Shown here: piece by piece, positions 32,153 to 41,562 of the stretch
How the letters are laid out: each line of letters opens with the position of its first letter
Numbering within the stretch: position 1 is the stretch's first letter
NCBI GenBank assembly: GCA_030247885.1
Contig: JAPDRO010000010.1
Location: 496,001 to 560,000, forward strand
Reading direction: 5' to 3'
Length of the DNA: 64,000 nt
Origin: Taxawa tesnikishii (nom. ined.)
Lineage: Eukaryota > Ascomycota > Dothideomycetes > Dothideales
Translations under genes and position numbers: made by a program
The notes under the pieces: model-generated
What the model was told of the DNA's origin: nothing
Databases searched by the model: none
The model's input: the letters and a program-made list of their open reading frames with translations, nothing else

Positions 32153-33633
32153 CTACTCTTGAGCCCAAGGCGCGAAAGCAGGCGCGCTGGTTCCATCGCA
32201 AGAATACTGAACAACGAACGGTGAGTTCTGGGTGTTGGAGTCCAGGATGACAGTGCCATCTGGCGCTGTGACAGAGAGCGAGAAAATAACGGGACCACCT
32301 TGCTGTCCGAACACGATGCGGAACGGCATGTACTGGCCTTGGACAAGGGCAATGGTGGCGCTGGCGGTGTTCCCGGGATAACTGCAGCAGACGGCGGTAG
32401 CGTCAGCATTGTCGCGCGTATAGCCTTTGTAAGCATTTTGGCCGAGGTAGAGGAAGACGATATCGTCGGCGTTGGAGGTTGTGAACGTATATGTACCGGT
32501 AACTTGTGCGAAAATCTGCAATAGACGCGTTAGCGAAAAGTCGTTCATTCTGTTTCTGATCTCAATGAGGGCAATGCCTACATAGCCGCGATGGTTGAGC
32601 ACGAAGTAGCTTGCTGGGTAGTCTTGGGCGCTTCCGTAGATAGGGACATATGAGCCGGCGGGCTCGCTGATGCCACCGACTTCGGTTGTAGTACTGTCGT
32701 AATCCGGCGTCACCTGCCAGTAGTACTCTGGTTCCATGTCGGCGATGTTGTCGCCCCATGGCTCGTTCCCGTAGTACGCAAACTGGATGCCTTGGTTGCC
32801 GCAAATCGACGGAGTAGGGCAAGAGATAACGGTTGAGCTGGGCAAAAGTCAGCATGTCTGCATTCTTGTCCCGTCACTGATCTTGACTACTCACGTCGAG
32901 GTTGTTGGGATTGTGGTGGTACCAGTAGTAGTGACCGTCGCAGCGACCTGTTAGAGACATGTGAGAAACGGCTGCTACAGGAGGTGGAGAAGAACTCACA
33001 CCAGAGTAGGTGGTCACAGTGGGGATTGCTGTGGTGCTGACATAAACGGTAGATGTCGGAGTTGGAATGCTCAAGCAGCCGCAAGCGGTAGAAATTGCAC
33101 CGCAAGCGATGTTGTGGAGTACGCCAGGGCATCCAGGGCAATTGGTAGATATACTGACTGACGCAGGGACGGCAGTTGAAGGACTCGAGCTGATGCTTGT
33201 AATGGTGCTCTTTGTGGACGCCTTCGCGCTATTGACCGGGTTCCTTGCAAAGATGTCGCGTTTGGCAGCGCTGGGAATGCACGTGGTGATGGTGGTGGAT
33301 CTGGAATCCTCAGCGTGTTATCAGACCAGGCTTTTCCCCTTATCACTCACGAGCTAGACCAAACAGTGACCGGTGTTTCTGCCGCTATATAGACCGTGGT
33401 AGTGATGGTAGGAAGAGTCGTAGTTACTGGCGAGGTGAAGGCGACAGTCTTGGTGGCAGTAGCGGTTTTGATACCGAGGAAGCTGGAACAGAAAGGGAAG
33501 CGGATGGGTAGGCATGAAGAATTGCAACAACGAAGTCCACAGCTGGACACACGTTGACTGTGCGTTCGTCCAATGGAATCGCCGAAACGAGAGAAGAGGC
33601 CAAGAGGCCCAATAGAGCGATGGAACGAGGCAT
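32153..33633 (-). pseudogene. Secreted GLEYA-domain adhesin-like protein, five exons, one frameshift
   Basis: Minus-strand exons: 33633-33351, 33300-33000, 32947-32895, 32837-32582 and 32515-32153, with GT..AG introns of 47-66 bp. The N-terminus MPRSIALLGLLASSLVSAIP is a signal peptide. A Ser/Thr-rich stalk with a Kex2-like KR site and Cys pairs (TNCPGCPG, TACGCLSIPTPTS) follows. The C-terminal ~200 residues form a GLEYA/PA14-type domain: GIQFAYYGN, YFVLNHRGY, GTYTFTTSNADDIVFLYLG and FVVQYSCDGT, as in fungal lectin-like cell-wall adhesins. In exon 1 one base is missing near 33490: YPSAS must shift frame to continue PFCSSFLGIKTATATKT, the reading supported by the paralogue at 37461. This may be a recent pseudogene or a sequence error. 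Confidence 0.75.
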
Positions 33634-34784
33634 TGGAGAATTAAGGATGGAACTATGATCCTGAGGAATAGTTTGGTTGCTGAGGTGATGAATCTGATAC
33701 CAATGCTGCCGGCAAGAGGAGTCTTTAGCATCTTTATGTCTTGACAATGCTGTAATCTCAGTTTAGGGGTCTCGTACACGCCGAATGCTTGACCGTTATT
33801 GAGAGTCGCTTGGCATCAAGCTAGGTGTTGCGACAACGGGTCGTAGTGTAGTTTTGTGGGGTTGATGCACGAACAGCGTGGAGGTAAAGGGTTGGCCCGA
33901 CAACAACAGAGCGTTGAGCTTTTGTGACTAGCTGACTGATCATCTGTACCTCCTTGAAGGTACTGCGGTCTTTACAATACCTGCGGCGAGGCTGATTCAA
34001 CAAGCCGTTGATCGTGTTAACGTCGGAGAGTCCTGCGATAGGAAAGATATCGACTTTCTTTAGGCAAAGCTGGAGCACCCTGTAGAGATCGGGAGCGGGG
34101 GAGGGCGGCATCCGGGGGCATCGCGCTAGGAGGACGTGGGATGGTCGAACACAGCTTCCGAAGGCATCATCGGGGCATGCATCTGTAGACATTGTCAGGG
34201 AAGAGAGGGTAAGGAGTTACGCAACTGTGGAAGAAGCACTAAGGGCGGCTGTCGTAGCAAAGCCGCGTAGTTGACCTGGGAGGGCCGGACATGGCCGTAT
34301 GGGAACGCTAAGATGCGCTCGGACTTTGTGTGCATACTTTTCAGCTCGAAACTAATGACACGAAGTGGATGTCAGATGCCACGAGCGTTGCATGTAGTTT
34401 CGCAATACTCTATAGGCGGAAACGTCCCCGCCTGAAAGGACGTTAACACAGCCATATGCGTGCGCAAGGGCCGAGAGGCAGTAGATAGCTCAATCAATCA
34501 ACCAACAAGTCACGGTTGGTTCCACTACATATACGGTCACCATTGAGCACTCAGCTCAACAGGAGGGCTTATATTAGGGAGGAGTAAGTAAAGAGTATTA
34601 TCCATTTAGATCGTTAAAATAAAAGCGTTTTGCGAATACAGATCGTATCTTCGCGTTTTTCGGGGATAGCGGATTGCGCCAACTTGGAGATGCAGGGGGC
34701 AGGGGGATTAGCGTGGGTCCTGGCACCCTAGTTGCGGGTACGTGAGGCTCACTCTAGTCTCTAGCTGATTCTATGCAGGTACGA
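33634..34784. other. Intergenic between adhesin gene and element M
   Basis: It contains the promoter side of the minus-strand adhesin gene. A 123-codon minus-strand ORF at 33821-34192 (MSTDACPDDAFGSCV...) has no recognisable domain and could be a short hypothetical gene or chance. Nothing else supported. Confidence 0.3.
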
Positions 34785-36895
34785 TACCGTGTCCGTGCAC
34801 TCAATGCGCGCGTTCACTCAACGCGCGCCCCACCACCTTAGTACTTGCACAAACATGAGGCTGTAGAGCCACCCACAACAACTATTATCATTAGACTTTG
34901 TCGTGGAGTAGTCATTAGATCTACACAAACAATTTGTGCTATCTATATTTACTTGGAAGCTTGATGTTGCGGCCGCGTGATGTGGTGACGGATGGGGGCT
35001 TGGGGAGCCTTAGCGGCTTCAACACCACCTACAGCATCACCAGCACGTTTTTGACGCTTGCGCTTCTGTATAGGTGCTTGTGAAGCTTTACGCTTACCCT
35101 TTTGGGGCAATTGTACAGCTTTGGCGGCGTCGCGAGCCTCCTTTTGCCGAGCGCGTTTAGCTGCTTTCTCGACCTTCTCCTTCCTCTTAACCTCTGCCGC
35201 CTCTGCCCTTGCTATACGCTTCTCCTGAGCTATTCTCTCATTGTACAGTTTTGCAGCCTTTCTGAGCTTAGCTGCTTCAGCTTTTTGAAGTTGTAGCTCT
35301 TTCTTCTCACGCTCATTAACTGTCCGGCGAACACGTGCCTCCCTAACCTTCCCTGGTGACCAGAAAACAGGGCCACTGAGGTACTCCTTGCGTTTTTGAA
35401 GATCAAGAGGCTTACCACGCTTTGAGCGCTTCTTCTTGTGAAGGAGAGCCTCTTGAAGCCCCTGATTCTCATGCGCAAGAAGGTCAACTCGCGCTGAAAG
35501 AGCGTGGATTGCTTCATTAAGCCTCCGTACATCCTTTTTGTTTTGATCTCTAACGTTCTCCTGGAGAAGCTGCCTCATTTTCCTCCAATCAGAGGCGCTT
35601 AGTATTGAGGTTGAACTCTCTCTTGACTCTTGCTGATCTGGGTTGGTGTTGCTAAACCTTTTGAGTATAGGAGAGGGATCAGGGGCCATATACCAGCGGC
35701 TCTGAAGGAGCCGAGTATTGTTGTTCCCTTGAACGAGTACTGCCAGGCCTTCCAGAATAGGGGAAAAAGTCTCCTTTCTTGATTGGAGACAGCCCCTTGC
35801 TTCTCTCAAGGAAAGCTGTGAGCTCGTTGGAGTAGGCCTGTGAGAGAGGCTTGAACAAGCATACATCAAGTGGCTGCAACGTGTGCGTTGAATGGGGAGG
35901 AAAGATGGCCAGGAGTATCTTGTGTTGATCACAACACTCAATAAAATCTGGAGTAACGTGGGATCCATGGCCGTCAAGTATCAGTAACCGGTAAGAGCGC
36001 CGCGCTTTGGTCTTGGTGAAGCGATCAAACACCTGTTCAAGCCAGCTGAGGCCAAGATCGTTGTTTGTCCAGCCTGTTAGTGATGAGCTGACAAATACCG
36101 AGTGTTCCCCTGGCTCAATTTCCTCCACCCAGCTTGACTGAATATCATTGCTAGTTGACGAAAATATGAGGCTTGGCGGTAGTGCTGATCCATCGGCGCA
36201 GACGCACGCCAGGAGGGTAATCCATTCACGTGAGCCATCTTGCATAGCTGCTCTAACCTGCCTCTTCACCCACATCTGTCTGCTGAACACCCGTTTTGAG
36301 CGGCTAGTGACACCAATCAAGAAGCCCTTCTCATCCATATTGTATGTATGCCGAGGCTCAACATTGTATTGAGCTATTTTGGAGTGTAAGAGCTTAAAAT
36401 ACAGGTTGTATTTGGCCCCTGAGTCAGCTTGATGACGATTGCGATCCATACCGGTCGTCCACTTGGAGATGAGTTGGTCGGTGTTGCGGTTCAAGAAGCG
36501 GGTAACCCAGCTCTCTGAGACAGGCTTCTTAGCCACCTTTGACGCGTACTTCTGGATAAGAGACCTTCCAGGAGGTAGACCTTGCTTTGTGAGCTCACCA
36601 ATGTGTCGTACAAGCTCTCTCTTGTTGTGGGTTGAGTTTTCGACGATTGGATGACTCGGCTGCGCGGGACTGTGAAACAGCTTGGTGCCTCCGCGTCAAA
36701 GTTGAGCGCACAACACCATGATTTTTAGCTATTGTTGTGTAGCAGAGTCTTTCTCCAGGCTTCAAAGCATCTATCTCAGCAAGCGCATCGTCAATTGGAG
36801 GCATGGGCGTGGTGTCGTGTAGTAACGAAGTTTGACGCGTGATGGGTTACCCCGCGCGTTGAGTGAACGCGCGCATTGAGTGCACGGACACGGTA
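34785..36895 (-). mobile_element. Fot1/pogo-type transposon M
   Basis: It is flanked by TA at 34785-34786 and 36894-36895. Ends read CCGTGTCCGTGCACTCAATG as in A and G, with a second tandem motif ACTCAACGCGCGC. Transposase on the minus strand. Confidence 0.9.
34949..36804 (-). pseudogene. Transposase of element M, at least two frameshifts
   Basis: Starts at 36804 (MPPIDDALAEIDALKPGERL) with helix-turn-helix YTTIAKNHGVVRSTLTRRH. A one-base shift after NPQQER (near 36610) leads out of frame. The relatives' continuation is found in the next frame and runs to SESWVTRFLNRNTDQL. The core keeps NMDEKGFLIG, LLILDGHGSHV and LQPLDVCLF. After KKGDFF (near 35765) a second shift occurs. The C-terminal Lys/Glu-rich coiled coil (KKDVRRLNEAIHALSARVD...) is open to 34949. 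It is more diverged from A and G than those are from each other, so it is an older copy of the subfamily. Confidence 0.85.
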
Positions 36896-37460
36896 ATGAT
36901 CGACCGACCACGCGGCTGACGCGGGTCGGCCCTCTTCTGAGGAACTGTCGATCAGGCGGAAAGTACACAATTCGCCTGCGAGTCAAGTGCAAATTTCAGC
37001 ACCCCTACGACATCAGCCAGCCTCGGGTGACTTGCAATGAGTCACGCATCCCCTACGATGCGACCAGAAGAGATACTTGTAATGACTGACAATGGGCAAT
37101 TGGACCGATGGTGGATACTTGCAGCAGAAAATTAACCGCAAAGGCTTTGGCCAGAACCAGGCCGTCGGTATCAGCATGTTCTTTCCCAATCTCACATGCA
37201 ATTGAGGAGCCTGTATGAAGCCCACTAGGTCTTTAATACAGCCACAAGACTCGTAGCAGCAACGTCTTCCAGCTTCCAGCCGGCTCAACATGGTGCCCCT
37301 CCTCCTTTATCGATTGTTATCGGTCGCTCAGCTGAAGCCATGAAGCCTCTGCAAGGGCGTCTCGGGTCCAGACCAGGTGAAGGCGCATATATAAGATCTG
37401 TCAGTATGTTTCCATCAGGAAGGTCCAGCACTCATCCCCAAACTCACTCATTCCTTTAAC
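36896..37460. promoter_or_regulatory. Upstream region of adhesin-like gene with TATA box
   Basis: A TATATAAG-type box lies at about 37388, some 70 bases before the ATG at 37461, followed by a pyrimidine-rich leader with CACTCATCCCC. No gene is seen in the rest of the stretch. Confidence 0.55.
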
Positions 37461-39089
37461 ATGACCCGTTCATTGGTTCTCTTCAGCTCTGCATGGGCCG
37501 CTGCAATGGCGTCGCCTGTTCTCCTTCAACCTCGACCTGTTTTTACAGGAAGTTGCGCGCCTATAGCAGCAATCGTTGGAGGCCTCGATTTGTACCCCGG
37601 GGCGAGCTCGTTCTGTTCTACTTGGCTGCACATCTTGACTCAATCGACAACAACCACCATCACCTCTACTGCTCCGACCACGGTCACGGCGACAGTCACA
37701 ACTGGCACGAATGTAGTGACGGCTAATGCAGTGACTGTGACGGACCCAACATCTACGATCACTACAGATCCAAGCATTGTATCTATCACCACCGACACGG
37801 TCACTATTCAGTTGGATACGTCCACAGTCACTGCCGATACTAGCACCGTGTCGGTCACCAGCACCGTGACCACGACTGTGTGTGCCTCAAACACTGCTGA
37901 TGCAAGAAAGCGAAATGCCGCTCCAGCAGACAAGAAGGCCTCGACAAAGAACAGCTCCACTTCGACTCCCAAGAAAACCTCCCCAACAGTCAGCTTGAAG
38001 GCGTCTTACAGCGGTCCTTCGATTACTAAGTGTCCCGTTCCAAGTACTACCTCGAAGGCTACCTCAACCACGACAACTGCCGTCGAATCAACTACGACAA
38101 CCGGTAAGGGACCCACATACACCCTTACCATTATCTCGCCGCTGGTCGCACTCGGTAACGCCAAGGTATCGACTGCCTGCAGCTGCTTGAACATCCGGAC
38201 GCCGACTGTCACAAACAACATTCAGACAACAGTCACAAGCACAACAACCCAGACCGTCAACGTCGCTGACTCTGTGACCATCACACCGACTTCCACCTCC
38301 ACTCCCTTGACGACATTCACTCCAACCACGACCACCACCGTGACACCAACGACGACTGTCGCTCCTCTGGCCACCACTACACCTGTCACCACCACAACCG
38401 TCGTCAGCACAACCACCGTCACCGTCGGCGCTGTGACTGGAACCCCGAGCGTAGTCCTGCCTAGCCCAACACCCATCACCGGGGTTGATGCAAACGGTCT
38501 AGCGACTGCCAGCCTTGACGATCTGCCAACCTACTCAGTCACGCTACCGTTCGCTCTGCAACTATACGGCGTCAGCAGCAACGTCGTCCAAGTCTCCGTC
38601 AACGGCTGGATCTCGCTCACCACCGACGTCAGCGCTAGTTACGTACCATCCCAGCTCCCCGTCTCAATCACCAGCGGCGCCGGCGGTCTTCCGGACACCT
38701 GCTTCCTGCCCTACTGGAACGACCTCTTCATCTACGCCGGCACCCCACAAGGTCTCTACTACCAAGTCGACGGCGAAGCGCCAAACCGCAAAGTCTCGTT
38801 CGAGTGGTACACGGACTTATACGGCAACCCGGGTCACTATAACCATTTCCTCGCCACGTATCAAGAAGCAATCCCCAACTCGATTGTGTACAACTACATC
38901 CAGGTCGATAACGCTTTGCCGTCGTCATCGCAACGATATCAGACTGTAGGTGCGCAGAGCCGTACTGGTGGAGGGTTTGCGCAGTACTCACTGAACAACA
39001 ACCCGGTGATCACCCCTGGTTTGGAAATCACGCTTGATCCGGCGACGAACACGTTTGTTCAGACCAACACTGTTTCTTGCCCAGCATAG
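37461..39089 (+). CDS. Secreted Thr-rich adhesin-like protein (542 aa)
   Basis: Single-exon ORF. The N-terminus MTRSLVLFSSAWAAAMASP is a signal peptide. A short cassette (CAPIAAIVGGLDLYPGASS, then FCSTWL) precedes long Thr/Ser/Val-rich stretches likely to be O-glycosylated. A basic DARKRN site may be cut by a Kex2-type protease. A second cassette (ACSCLNIRTPTVTNN) is followed by more Thr-rich stalk. The last ~180 residues form a globular domain: VSVNGWISL, FLPYWNDLFIYAG, VSFEWYTDLYGNPGHYNHF, YNYIQVDN and SRTGGGFAQYS. I recognise this as a repeated fungal cell-surface domain but cannot name it. There is no GPI signal at the C-terminus. It is a paralogue of the adhesin at 32153-33633 through the N-terminal cassettes, with a different C-terminal domain. 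Confidence 0.8.
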   Translation: MTRSLVLFSSAWAAAMASPVLLQPRPVFTGSCAPIAAIVGGLDLYPGASSFCSTWLHILTQSTTTTITSTAPTTVTATVTTGTNVVTANAVTVTDPTSTITTDPSIVSITTDTVTIQLDTSTVTADTSTVSVTSTVTTTVCASNTADARKRNAAPADKKASTKNSSTSTPKKTSPTVSLKASYSGPSITKCPVPSTTSKATSTTTTAVESTTTTGKGPTYTLTIISPLVALGNAKVSTACSCLNIRTPTVTNNIQTTVTSTTTQTVNVADSVTITPTSTSTPLTTFTPTTTTTVTPTTTVAPLATTTPVTTTTVVSTTTVTVGAVTGTPSVVLPSPTPITGVDANGLATASLDDLPTYSVTLPFALQLYGVSSNVVQVSVNGWISLTTDVSASYVPSQLPVSITSGAGGLPDTCFLPYWNDLFIYAGTPQGLYYQVDGEAPNRKVSFEWYTDLYGNPGHYNHFLATYQEAIPNSIVYNYIQVDNALPSSSQRYQTVGAQSRTGGGFAQYSLNNNPVITPGLEITLDPATNTFVQTNTVSCPA

Positions 39090-39427
39090 GGCTCGTTGTA
39101 CTGGCTACTAGCAGCATACTAATTCATAGATACCACATTCAATCGGTTGGTCAATTACACTGTTCACACAGGGCAACGAAACTAGTCTAGATTGGTTCTC
39201 TTTCCTCTCGTTGCGAACTCCTGTCTGTGAGAGTGTAATGTCTTTCCATTTATAGACTCAGTTCTGCTGACCTCTAGCGCTATGCAGGTCTTTACCGGGC
39301 AGTGTGACGATTATAGCCTCGTACACTGTGGTAAAGAGATAAATGAGTATGGGGTGGTTGTTACGAACCCCAGAAAGCTAGAAGGGATGTATTCTCGTGT
39401 TTAGAAGTTGTGAGGCCTCTGGGGTTA
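39090..39427. other. Intergenic, 3' flank of adhesin gene
   Basis: No ORF or repeat that I can support. Confidence 0.35.
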
Positions 39428-41562
39428 TACCGTGTCCGTGCACTCAATGCACGCCGTCAGTCAATGCACGCGCATTACCAAAACAGGCTACGTAAAACTG
39501 AGGCTATAGAGCCACACACAATAGCTACTGTCATAGGATAACTTTGTGGAGCACTCTATAGACTTATAGAACTAACTTTCTCACCAATACTTTCTTGGCC
39601 GAAGGATTTTGCGGCCGTGAGTGTTGGTTTGATGTGGAGGTCTTGGCGTACGCGCAATGCACGAGGCACCACCCACATCATCGCTAGCACTACGTTTCTG
39701 CTTCTTCTTTGGTGCCGCGCTCTGTGAAGCCTTGCGCTTGCCTGTAGACGGCTTTTGTATAGCTTTTCGAGAGTCACGAGCTTGCCTTTGACGCTCTCTC
39801 TCTGCCCTACGTTCGGCAACTTCCTTGGCCTTCTTAGCCTTCAGCCGTTCGCGCTCTACCTTCTCCCTCGCACGCGGATCACACTTCTCCTGCGCAACCT
39901 TCTTGTTGTATAGCTTATTAGCCTTAGCAAGCTCCTTCATATTAGCCTTTTCCTTCTCGTCTGCCTCTCTCTCCTCTCTTGCAAGCTTCATGCGGGTCTT
40001 GGCTTCTCTGAATGACCGAGGAGTCCACATCATCGAAGGTCCCCAGTACTCATAGTGTTGCAGCAGGTCTAGAGACTTGCCCTTTGTCTCTCTCCGTTTC
40101 TTGACGGTGAGAGCGTCAAGCAGACCTTCATTCTCGCTCTGCAGAAGGGTGTTCTGTATAGCCATGTGGTGGACCGATTGCCGAACGATAGATGCGTCCT
40201 TCTCCGAGGCACCACTCAACGCACGTTTCATGACTGTACTTAGTTTCTGCCATGCCTCGCCGCCGTATGTAGGAGCTTCCTCTGAAGCGTTGCTGGAGGT
40301 GTCTGAGTCGTCGTTGGTGAAACGATCGAGTATAACGTCGGGGTTGAAGGGGTGTACACCTGTTGCCTTGAACGAGCTGAAGATGTTCTTCACAGTAAAG
40401 CTGCTTGCCCAAGCATCCCAGAACAGGCCAAAGAAGTCAGCTTTAGTCACAGGCACTAGGCCTTGATGCTTGTGAAGGCGTGTTGCCAGCTTCCTTGAGT
40501 ATGCTGTACTGAGAGGCTTGAACATCACCACATCAAGCGGCTGCAGCGTGTGCGTGCTGTGAGGTGGATAGATACCTAACAGTATCTTATGCCTGTGACA
40601 ATACTCCAGAAACTCTTCTGTTAGATGACTCCCATGGCCACCTACGAGCAACAGGCGATACTTTCTCCGAGCTTTGGCTGTTGTGAAGCGCTCAAACACC
40701 TGCTGAAGCCAGGCAAGACTAAGCCCATCGTTCGACCAGCCACTGCCAGATACCCCGAAGAAGGCCATGTGTTCTCCCACCTTCACATCTTCCACCCAGG
40801 CGTCTTGTATGTTCTTGGAGTCAGCCGCATATATGAGAGCTGGCGGCAACGCTGTACCGTCAGCGCATATGCACGCCAACAGGCTTATCCATTCACGATT
40901 GCCGTCCTGCAGCATCTGCTTGAACTGCTTCTTCTTGAACAGCTGCTTGCTGAAGATCCTCTTCTGTCTGCCAACAGCTCCAATCATGAAGCCTTTCTCG
41001 TCCATATTGTACGTATGCTCAGGCTCCACTTCGTAGAAGTCGATTTTGCTGCCGAGCTGTTCAAAGTACACCTTGTACTTATCACCAGAATCAGCAGCGT
41101 GGCGTTGTCGATCCATTGAAGTGCTCCATTGGGATGTAAGCTCATCTTGGTGTCGGTGGAGGAAGCGAGTAACCCAGCTCTCAGAGACCGGGTGTCCAGC
41201 GATATTAGACGCGTAATTCTGCACCATCTCTCTTGTAGGAGGTAGCTTACGCTCAGTTAGCTCCTCCATATACTTCACAAGCTCTGCCTCCTGTCCTGGT
41301 TGAAGATTGCGACGTGCTAAACCTGCCTCCGCACGCGACCCGCTAACACCTCGGTGCTTGCGCGACAACGTTGAGCGATCTACACTATGCTTTTTGGCTA
41401 TTTCAGCGTAGCAGAATTCTTCGCTAGAGTCAAGAGCATCTAGCTCTGCAAGCGCTTCTTCCATATCGGTCATCTTGTTGTGCTGAGTTGGGATGAAAAT
41501 GGGTGTTTAAACGCGTCTCGGCGCATTGACTGAATGCGCGCATTGAGTGCACGGACACGGTA
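39428..41562 (-). mobile_element. Fot1/pogo-type transposon G
   Basis: It is flanked by TA at 39428-39429 and 41561-41562. Ends start CCGTGTCCGTGCACTCAATG and contain paired TCAATGCRCGC motifs. The sequence is nearly identical to element A over most of the transposase. Its right TA is also the left TA of element H. Confidence 0.92.
39581..41473 (-). CDS. Full-length transposase of G lacking the second catalytic Asp
   Basis: An uninterrupted ORF of 630 codons starts MTDMEEALAELDALDSSEEF. Helix-turn-helix CYAEIAKKHSVDRSTLSRKH, CENP-B-like SESWVTRFLHRHQDEL, then NMDEKGFMIG (first Asp) and LQPLDVVMF (third Asp). The second motif reads LLLVGGHGSH where element A and every other copy here have LLxxDGHxSH. 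This is a GAT-to-GGT change near 40640. The loss of this Asp should abolish strand cleavage although the protein is otherwise complete. A long charged coiled coil and a basic C-terminus (KRKASQSAAPKKKQKR) follow. It could still bind ends and act as a dominant inhibitor; that is inference. Confidence 0.88.
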   Translation of the reverse strand: MTDMEEALAELDALDSSEEFCYAEIAKKHSVDRSTLSRKHRGVSGSRAEAGLARRNLQPGQEAELVKYMEELTERKLPPTREMVQNYASNIAGHPVSESWVTRFLHRHQDELTSQWSTSMDRQRHAADSGDKYKVYFEQLGSKIDFYEVEPEHTYNMDEKGFMIGAVGRQKRIFSKQLFKKKQFKQMLQDGNREWISLLACICADGTALPPALIYAADSKNIQDAWVEDVKVGEHMAFFGVSGSGWSNDGLSLAWLQQVFERFTTAKARRKYRLLLVGGHGSHLTEEFLEYCHRHKILLGIYPPHSTHTLQPLDVVMFKPLSTAYSRKLATRLHKHQGLVPVTKADFFGLFWDAWASSFTVKNIFSSFKATGVHPFNPDVILDRFTNDDSDTSSNASEEAPTYGGEAWQKLSTVMKRALSGASEKDASIVRQSVHHMAIQNTLLQSENEGLLDALTVKKRRETKGKSLDLLQHYEYWGPSMMWTPRSFREAKTRMKLAREEREADEKEKANMKELAKANKLYNKKVAQEKCDPRAREKVERERLKAKKAKEVAERRAERERQRQARDSRKAIQKPSTGKRKASQSAAPKKKQKRSASDDVGGASCIARTPRPPHQTNTHGRKILRPRKYW

